Of a stretch of DNA of 35,139 nucleotides, positions 29,899-35,139 are shown in pieces. The notes under the pieces were generated by a model that worked only from the letters and a program-made list of their open reading frames with translations, had not been told where the DNA came from and searched no databases. The translations under genes and the position numbers were made by a program. The DNA lies in contig DAOLWP010000004.1 in NCBI GenBank assembly GCA_035421265.1, positions 1-35,139 on the forward strand, given 5' to 3'. This DNA is from UBA6220 sp937870835 (GTDB taxonomy: Bacteria; Patescibacteriota; Minisyncoccia; Minisyncoccales; Minisyncoccaceae). The stretch's first letter is position 1. Each line of letters starts with the position of its first letter.

Positions 29899-29931
29899 AT
29901 TTTTATAAATATAAATTTGAAAAATAATAAT

Positions 29932-30267
29932 TTATAATATGCTTTTAATTTCAGTATCTACTCCCGCTGGCAAAGTCAACGATTTTAAGGCGTCCACTAC
30001 TTTAGCATTAGGATTTATAATATCAATAATCCTTTTATGAATTCTCATCTCAAACTGCTCTCGCGCATTTTTATGGACAAAGGTAGAACGGTTAACCGTA
30101 AATTTACTAATTTCAATCGGTAAAGGGATTGGTCCAGCTACTTTAACACCATTGCGTAGAGCCATATCAATAATCTGCTGCGCACTTTTATCAATAACCT
30201 TATGGTCATAAGCCCGAAGCTTAATCCTTAAACGCGCCTTTTCTTCTGTTTTTTTCGTTGTTGCCAT
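29932..30267 (-). CDS. rpsJ: 30S ribosomal protein uS10 (NusE)
   Basis: 111 residues. LRIKLRAYDHKVIDKSAQQI, GPIPLPIEISKFTVNRSTFV and REQFEMRIHKRIIDI are the family blocks, and KSLTLPAGVDTEIKS is the end. It is part of the 30S head and acts as NusE in antitermination complexes. It starts 22 bases after tuf, so it is expressed with tuf, and is cut off from the rest of the S10 operon by the leader and terminator before rplC. Confidence 0.96.
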   Translation of the reverse strand: MATTKKTEEKARLRIKLRAYDHKVIDKSAQQIIDMALRNGVKVAGPIPLPIEISKFTVNRSTFVHKNAREQFEMRIHKRIIDIINPNAKVVDALKSLTLPAGVDTEIKSIL

Positions 30268-30289
30268 ATTTTTAAACTAAATTTAAAAA

Positions 30290-31483
30290 CTATTTAAGAA
30301 TCTTAGTAATCGTTCCCGCTCCTACGGTCTTACCTCCTTCTCGAATAGCAAATCCAAATTTTTCTTCCATTGCCACAGGGACAATTAGTTTTACTGTTAC
30401 ATCAACCGTATCTCCCGGCATTACCATTTCTGTTCCAGCGGTTAAAGTAACATCTCCAGTAATATCAGCTGTTCTGATAAAAAATTGAGGTTTATATCCG
30501 CTGAAAAACGGAGTGTGACGACCACCTTCCTCTTTGGTCAAAACATAAATTTTTGCTTCAAATTCAGTATGAGGAGTAATTGTTCCGGGCTTAGCTAAAA
30601 CTTGACCCCTTTCTATCTCTTCTTTTTTTAATCCCCTTAAAAGAATCCCAACATTATCTCCAGCCTGACCACGAGTCAAACTTTTATTAAACATTTCTAT
30701 AGAAACAGCAGTTGTTTTAATGGTTGGTCTTATACCCACCAATTCAACTTCTTCGTTAGCATTAATAACACCTCTTTCAATTCTGCCAGTTGCAACTGTA
30801 CCACGACCTTCAATAGAAAAGACATCTTCAATGGCCATCAAAAATGGCTTCTCAGTATCTCGAACTGGCTCGGGAATATAATTATCTAATTGATTAGTCA
30901 ATTCAATAATTTTTTGCGCCCACGGGTCATCTAAATTTGTAGCTTCTAATGCTTTTAAGGCTGAACCGCGGATAACTGGCACAGTATCTCCCGGAAAACC
31001 ATATTTTTTCAAAAGGTCTCTAACTTCACCTTCTACTAAATCAATCATTTCAGGATCATCAACCATATCGCATTTGTTTAAAAAAACAATAATAGATGGT
31101 AACCCCACTTGTTTAGCTAATAAAATATGTTCACGGGTTTGCGGCATTGGACCATCGGTTGCCGCTACTACTAAAATAGCTCCATCCATTTGAGCTGCTC
31201 CAGTAATCATATTTTTTATATAATCAGCATGTCCTGGGCAATCAATATGGGCATAATGCCTCTTTTCGGTTTCATACTCCAAATGAGAAATGTTTATAGT
31301 AACACCCCTCGCCTTTTCTTCAGGAGCTGAATCTATTTGATCTACTGTTTTAACTTTAACACTACCACCCTTAAGAACTAAACAATGCAAAATAGCGGCG
31401 CTTAAGGTTGTTTTGCCGTGATCAACGTGTCCAATAGTTCCCACGTTGAGATGCGGCTTGATTCTTTCAAAAACTTCTGCCAT
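30290..31483 (-). CDS. tuf: Elongation factor Tu
   Basis: 397 residues, three domains. The G domain has GHVDHGKT (18-25), RGVTINISH (switch I), DCPGHADY (G3) and NKCD (G4). Domains 2 and 3 follow with FSIEGRGTVATGRIERG and GGRHTPFFSGYKPQFFIRT. It delivers aminoacyl-tRNA to the ribosome. It has its own promoter about 100 bases upstream and is followed by rpsJ at 22 bases. Confidence 0.98.
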   Translation of the reverse strand: MAEVFERIKPHLNVGTIGHVDHGKTTLSAAILHCLVLKGGSVKVKTVDQIDSAPEEKARGVTINISHLEYETEKRHYAHIDCPGHADYIKNMITGAAQMDGAILVVAATDGPMPQTREHILLAKQVGLPSIIVFLNKCDMVDDPEMIDLVEGEVRDLLKKYGFPGDTVPVIRGSALKALEATNLDDPWAQKIIELTNQLDNYIPEPVRDTEKPFLMAIEDVFSIEGRGTVATGRIERGVINANEEVELVGIRPTIKTTAVSIEMFNKSLTRGQAGDNVGILLRGLKKEEIERGQVLAKPGTITPHTEFEAKIYVLTKEEGGRHTPFFSGYKPQFFIRTADITGDVTLTAGTEMVMPGDTVDVTVKLIVPVAMEEKFGFAIREGGKTVGAGTITKILK

Positions 31484-31582
31484 ATTTTTTTATTATATTA
31501 TTATTATATTTTTTATTATTTCTTATTTATCTAATAAATAGTTTAAACAAATAAATAAACACCTGTTTTAATTGACATATAT

Positions 31583-31610
31583 ATTCTACCTAAAATTTTT
31601 AAAAAGTCAA
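31583..31610 (-). promoter_or_regulatory. tuf-rpsJ promoter
   Basis: Minus strand TTGACT (31610-31605), 16-base spacer, and TAGAAT (31588-31583), 5 of 6 in both boxes. The start would be near 31576, giving a leader of about 90 AT-rich bases before the tuf ATG. Confidence 0.7.
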
Positions 31611-31613
31611 TCT

Positions 31614-31871
31614 TTAGAACGGTAAATCTTCTAATCTTAAGGTTTTTTCTTTGTCGGAAGCAGGAAATTGTTCTGATTGGTCTATTGACATTTCTAAATC
31701 ATTATATTTTGATAATAAACTTGGTTGGTCATTTAATTCGGCCTCTTTTTTTGATTTTAAGGCTAAATATTCAGTATAATCTAAAATCACCAAACTTGGA
31801 CCTTGCTCATTAATGATAATTACCTTTGCCTTATCTTCTTGAATTATTTTTTTAATTTCATTAATATCCAT
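31614..31871 (-). CDS. Small Phd/YefM antitoxin-like protein with an SSB-type C-terminal tail
   Basis: 85 residues, between fusA and tuf. The first half (INEIKKIIQEDKAKVIII, NEQGPSLVILDYTEYLAL) resembles the fold and pattern of Phd/YefM antitoxins, where a strand pair is followed by a helix with an EYxAL motif. The second half is acidic and polar and ends LRLEDLPF. An acidic stretch ending in [DE]-[DL]-[IL]-P-F is how bacterial SSB C-termini, the docking tail for DNA-repair partners, end. No toxin gene lies next to it. I infer a DNA- or protein-binding regulator; antitoxin is only one possibility. It follows fusA by 59 bases. Confidence 0.6.
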   Translation of the reverse strand: MDINEIKKIIQEDKAKVIIINEQGPSLVILDYTEYLALKSKKEAELNDQPSLLSKYNDLEMSIDQSEQFPASDKEKTLRLEDLPF

Positions 31872-31930
31872 AATTTTTATTATAAATATATTTATCTTTA
31901 AATAATATTAATATAAAAACGTGTTTAAGT

Positions 31931-34042
31931 TTAAGACCTTTTTCCTTCAATAATTTCTTGAGCAATATTAGCAGGCACTTTTTCATAATGACTGAATTCC
32001 ATTGAAGATGTTCCCCGCCCTTCGGTTAATGACCTCAAATTAGTAACATAGCCAAACATTTCTGATAATGGCACTTTTGCGTAAATTACTTTTAAACCAA
32101 CGCGGTCGGTTGTTTCATCAATTTGTCCACGCCTCGCTGATAAATCTCCAATAACATCTCCTAAAAAATTAGCTGGTGTCACAACTTCTATTTTCATAAT
32201 TGGCTCTAATAAGTAAGCGCCGGCCTTTCTTGCTCCATCTTGAAAAGCCATTGAAGCGGCAATCTTAAAGGCAATTTCTGAAGAATCAACCTCATGGAAA
32301 GAACCATCAAATAAAGCTACAGCTAAATCTACCATTGGATATCCTGCTACAACACCTTTACTCATAGCTTCTTTAATGCCTTTTTCTGTGGCAGGAATAT
32401 ATTCTCGCGGAATTACTCCTCCCTTAATTTCATCAATAAATTCAAATCCGCTTCCTCTGTCTCGCGGTTCTAATCTTATTTTTACATGTCCATATTGACC
32501 ACGCCCTCCTGATTGTTTAATATATTTGCCTTCTGCCTCGGCAGTCCTTTCAATTGTTTCTTTATAAGCAACTTGTGGTTTTCCTACTATTGTTTCTACC
32601 CCAAATTCTCTTCTTAAGCGGTCTACAATAATATCTAAATGAAGCTCTCCCATCCCCGATAAAATCATTTCTCCTGTTTCTTGATTGGTTTCCATCCTAA
32701 AAGTTGGATCTTCGTCTCTTAATTTTTTTAAAGAAACAGCTAATTTTTCTTGGTCAGCTTTAAACTTTGGCTCAACTTTAATATTAATAACTGGTTCTGG
32801 AAAAACAATTTTTTCTAAAACAATTGGCTCTTTTTCATCACAAAGTGTGTGTCCAGTAGATGTATTTTTTAATCCCACTACCGCAACAATATCACCGGCA
32901 TAAACATCGTCTACTTCTTCTCTATCATTAGAATGCATTCGCAAAATCCTGCCAATTCTTTCTTTCTCGCCTGTGTTAGTATTAAGCAAATAACCACCTT
33001 TCTTAAATTGTCCCGAGTAAGCTCTTAAATAAGTCAAACTTCCCACAAATGGGTCAGTGGCAACCTTAAAAGCTAAAGCGCAAAATGGCTCATTATCGTT
33101 AGGGTGTCTTTCAATTTTAATATTCTCATCTTTAGGGTCGGTACCAACAACCGGAGGTAAATCTATCGGGCTTGGTAAATAATAAATTACTCCATCAAGG
33201 ACCAATTGCACGCCTTTATTTTTAAGCGAACTTCCGCAAAAAACAGGCACTAATTTGCAAGCAATTGTCGCTTTTCTTAAAATACTACGCAACTCTTCCA
33301 CAGAAATCTCTTGTCCTTCTAAATATTTTTCCATTATTAATTCGTCTTCGGAAACGATTTTCTCAATCATTTTATTTCTCCACTCTTCAGCTTTATGTTT
33401 TAAATTTTCGGGCAAATCCTCTTTAACTACTTCTTTACCCATTTCGCCCTGAAAACTTATAATTTTCATTTCCATTAAATCAATAATTTGTTCAAAGTTT
33501 GCTTCTTCTCCCACTGGTATTTGAACAGCTACTGCGTTAGGAGTTAATTTATCCCAAATAGATTGTAAACTTTTTTCAAAGGAAGCGCCTAACCGGTCTA
33601 ATTTATTAATAAAACAAATACGCGGCACATTATATTTATCCGCTTGTCTCCAAACCGTTTCGGATTGAGCCTCTACTCCAGCCACTCCATCAAAAACTAC
33701 CACTGCCCCATCTAAAACTCTTAAACTTCTTTGGACTTCAGCCGTAAAATCAATATGTCCCGGGGTATCAATTAGGTTAATGCGATATTCGTTAGTTCTA
33801 TCTTTTTTAAGATAATCTCCGGGTACCCAAAAACAAGTTGTTGCTGCCGAGGTAATAGTAATGCCGCGCTCTCTCTCTTGCTCCATCCAATCCATAATTG
33901 CTGCCCCCTCATGAACTTCACCAATTTTATGAGAAATACCTGTGTAATATAAAACTCGCTCACTTGTCGTGGTTTTTCCAGCATCAATATGGGCAATAAT
34001 ACCGATATTTCTATATTTTTCAATTGGATATTGTCGTGGCAT
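31931..34042 (-). CDS. fusA: Elongation factor G
   Basis: 703 residues. G domain with AHIDAGKTT (17-25), RGITITSAAT (switch I), DTPGHIDF and NKLDR. Domains II-V follow, including the domain IV block GGRGQYGHVKIRLEP (about 513-527) and the C-terminal GYVTNLRSLTEGRGTSSMEF. It drives translocation. The usual rpsG-fusA-tuf order is kept, but a strong hairpin separates fusA from rpsG and a small gene separates it from tuf. Confidence 0.98.
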   Translation of the reverse strand: MPRQYPIEKYRNIGIIAHIDAGKTTTSERVLYYTGISHKIGEVHEGAAIMDWMEQERERGITITSAATTCFWVPGDYLKKDRTNEYRINLIDTPGHIDFTAEVQRSLRVLDGAVVVFDGVAGVEAQSETVWRQADKYNVPRICFINKLDRLGASFEKSLQSIWDKLTPNAVAVQIPVGEEANFEQIIDLMEMKIISFQGEMGKEVVKEDLPENLKHKAEEWRNKMIEKIVSEDELIMEKYLEGQEISVEELRSILRKATIACKLVPVFCGSSLKNKGVQLVLDGVIYYLPSPIDLPPVVGTDPKDENIKIERHPNDNEPFCALAFKVATDPFVGSLTYLRAYSGQFKKGGYLLNTNTGEKERIGRILRMHSNDREEVDDVYAGDIVAVVGLKNTSTGHTLCDEKEPIVLEKIVFPEPVINIKVEPKFKADQEKLAVSLKKLRDEDPTFRMETNQETGEMILSGMGELHLDIIVDRLRREFGVETIVGKPQVAYKETIERTAEAEGKYIKQSGGRGQYGHVKIRLEPRDRGSGFEFIDEIKGGVIPREYIPATEKGIKEAMSKGVVAGYPMVDLAVALFDGSFHEVDSSEIAFKIAASMAFQDGARKAGAYLLEPIMKIEVVTPANFLGDVIGDLSARRGQIDETTDRVGLKVIYAKVPLSEMFGYVTNLRSLTEGRGTSSMEFSHYEKVPANIAQEIIEGKRS

Positions 34043-34092
34043 AATTTTTAAAAATTATAATTTATAATAAATAATACAATATAAAAAATAGT

Positions 34093-34123
34093 AAAACCTA
34101 TTTTGACAAACAAAATAGGTTTT
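34093..34123 (-). terminator. Terminator between rpsG and fusA
   Basis: A perfect 13-base inverted repeat, AAAACCTATTTTG (34093-34105) and CAAAATAGGTTTT (34111-34123), with a 5-base loop. On the minus strand TACTATTTTTTAT follows. This would split the str operon. The 50 bases after it, before fusA, are AT-only, with possible -10 boxes but no clear -35. Confidence 0.75.
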
Positions 34124-34131
34124 TTATAAAA

Positions 34132-34599
34132 CTACCATGCAAAATGGGCAAAAGCGCGATTAGCTTCAGCCATTTTATGCATATTTTCTTTCTTTCTTAC
34201 TGCCGCACCTTTGTTTTCAGCCGCTTCTATTAATTCGTCAGCTAATTTTTCCCGCATTGCTTTTCCTTTTTTAGAACGCGCCGCATCAATAATCCATTTC
34301 ATAGCTAAACTTAATTTTCTATTACCCTTTACTTCCATTGGAACTTGATAAGTAGCTCCACCCACTCTCTTTGGCTTAACTTCTAATATTGGAGAAACAT
34401 TTTGAATAGCTAAACGAAAAACATCTAAGGGGTCTTGATTGGTTTTTTCTTTAATAATATTAAAACAATCATAAACTATTTTTTGCGCCACAGTTTTTTT
34501 CCCTCGGGTCATAATCTGATTAACAAATTTAGCCACGGTAATATCGTTGTAAACAGGGTCGGGCGAAATTACTTTTTTTTGAAATTCTTTCTTGGCCAT
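34132..34599 (-). CDS. rpsG: 30S ribosomal protein uS7
   Basis: 155 residues, the usual length. PDPVYNDITVAKFVNQIMTRGKK opening (14-36), RRVGG-like KRVGGATYQVPMEV (about 77-90) and the C-terminal REKLADELIEAAENKGAAVRKKENMHKMAEANRAFAHF are the family blocks. It nucleates the 30S head and lines the exit site. It starts 5 bases after rpsL. Confidence 0.97.
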   Translation of the reverse strand: MAKKEFQKKVISPDPVYNDITVAKFVNQIMTRGKKTVAQKIVYDCFNIIKEKTNQDPLDVFRLAIQNVSPILEVKPKRVGGATYQVPMEVKGNRKLSLAMKWIIDAARSKKGKAMREKLADELIEAAENKGAAVRKKENMHKMAEANRAFAHFAW

Positions 34600-34604
34600 A
34601 ATAA

Positions 34605-35015
34605 TTATTTAGGTTTTTTAGCGCCGTATTTACTTCTCTCTTTTTTACGACCTTCTACGCCGGCGCAATCATACGCTCCTCGCACAATATGATAACGAAC
34701 ACCCGGCAAATCTTTTACTCTGCCGCCTCTAATCAAAACAATAGAGTGCTCTTGTAAATTGTGTCCTTCGCCCGGAATATAAGCCGTCACCTCCATTCCA
34801 TTAGAAAGTTTTACTCTGGCAACTTTGCGCAAAGCTGAGTTTGGTTTTTTAGGAGTAGTGGTAAATACTTTCATGCAAACACCCTTTTTAAAAGGAGAAT
34901 TGTAAGCCTTGGGCCTATTTTTAATTGGATTAAATCCAAAACTCATTGCCGGACTCGCAGTTTTCTTATTAACTGGTTTTCTTTTTTTCTTTATTAATTG
35001 ATGAATTGTCGGCAT
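34605..35015 (-). CDS. rpsL: 30S ribosomal protein uS12
   Basis: 136 residues. TTTPKKPNSALRKVARVKLS and VKDLPGVRYHIVRGAYDCAGV carry the decoding-centre loops, including the lysines linked to streptomycin response in other bacteria. Between residues 24 and 40 (SFGFNPIKNRPKAYNSP) it has about 12 more residues than E. coli S12. It is first in the window-end str cluster, with a candidate promoter and a hairpin in its leader. Confidence 0.97.
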   Translation of the reverse strand: MPTIHQLIKKKRKPVNKKTASPAMSFGFNPIKNRPKAYNSPFKKGVCMKVFTTTPKKPNSALRKVARVKLSNGMEVTAYIPGEGHNLQEHSIVLIRGGRVKDLPGVRYHIVRGAYDCAGVEGRKKERSKYGAKKPK

Positions 35016-35029
35016 AAAAAATAAACTTA

Positions 35030-35046
35030 TTTCTGATTTTCAGAAA
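35030..35046 (-). promoter_or_regulatory. Leader hairpin just upstream of rpsL
   Basis: A perfect 7-base inverted repeat, TTTCTGA (35030-35036) and TCAGAAA (35040-35046), with a TTT loop, 15 bases before the rpsL ATG. No U-tract follows. It could affect initiation at rpsL. Confidence 0.4.
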
Positions 35047-35095
35047 ATAAAATTAAAAATATAATAATATTTTAGTAATGTTGAATTATGTAATA

Positions 35096-35124
35096 AAATT
35101 AGCAAATAAAAGCAAAAATGTCAA
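35096..35124 (-). promoter_or_regulatory. Candidate rpsL-rpsG promoter
   Basis: Minus strand TTGACA (35124-35119), 17-base spacer, TAATTT (35101-35096). The -35 is perfect; the -10 is weak but keeps the first T, A and last T. The leader would be about 75 bases and contain the 35030-35046 hairpin. Confidence 0.55.
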
Positions 35125-35139
35125 ATTTTAAAACAATTA

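Noticed and set aside
31614..31871. Complete toxin-antitoxin pair
   Set aside because: Only the antitoxin-like part is present; the neighbours are fusA and tuf, with no toxin frame in either gap.
33772..34023. 83-residue frame inside fusA
   Set aside because: Out-of-frame shadow of the EF-G G domain.
1..35139. CRISPR array, rRNA, IS element or prophage
   Set aside because: No regularly spaced repeats, rRNA sequence, transposase, integrase or phage structural gene was found.

Overview
The window looks like part of a small, AT-rich bacterial genome of the Candidate Phyla Radiation (Patescibacteria), most likely Parcubacteria. The basis is: no rpmD (uL30) between rpsE and rplO, which is a reported CPR-wide loss; bL9 is present, which argues against Microgenomates; tightly packed genes with tiny gaps or ATGA overlaps; almost no Shine-Dalgarno sequences; and several shortened or divergent core proteins. 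TGA acts as a stop (for example in ctpA, adk and the 101-residue membrane protein), so the Gracilibacteria-type recoding of UGA to glycine does not apply. Nearly everything is on the minus strand; only rpmA is on the plus strand. Taxonomy is inferred and was not searched.

Region by region, in the direction of transcription (right to left): (1) 35139-29932 holds a rearranged str cluster, rpsL-rpsG, terminator, fusA, a Phd-like small gene, a tuf promoter, then tuf-rpsJ. (2) 29931-29785 is a structured leader with a large hairpin, a small SD-preceded ORF and an intrinsic terminator in front of rplC. (3) 29784-18023 is the S10-spc ribosomal protein block, rplC to secY, followed by adk and map. 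(4) 17969-12765 holds gpmA and the heat-shock genes hrcA-grpE-dnaK-dnaJ, with a CIRCE operator before dnaK. (5) 12764-11246 holds tRNA-Lys(UUU), a 500-base stretch of decayed sequence, an SDR dehydrogenase and tRNA-Gly(CCC). (6) 11220-6553 holds an archaeal/eukaryote-like MtaB-type methylthiotransferase, ctpA, rplI and pyrG, converging on rpmA. (7) 6171-5325 holds a 51-residue membrane protein and uppS. (8) 5203-1994 is an operon of two small membrane proteins and a membrane-anchored ClpC-like AAA+ protein. (9) 1777-1 is the start of a dcw cluster: mraZ, rsmH, ftsL-like, and the beginning of a class B penicillin-binding protein.

The genes cover translation (ribosomal proteins, EF-G, EF-Tu, tRNAs), secretion (SecY), N-terminal processing (Map), nucleotide supply (Adk, PyrG), protein folding and quality control (DnaK/DnaJ/GrpE, the ClpC-like protein, CtpA) and envelope or division functions (UppS, RsmH, FtsL, PBP, MraZ). 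The least conventional parts are the membrane AAA+ operon, the rplC leader, the Phd-like gene in the str cluster, the archaeal-type MtaB, and the decayed island between the two tRNAs. No CRISPR array, complete mobile element or rRNA gene was seen.
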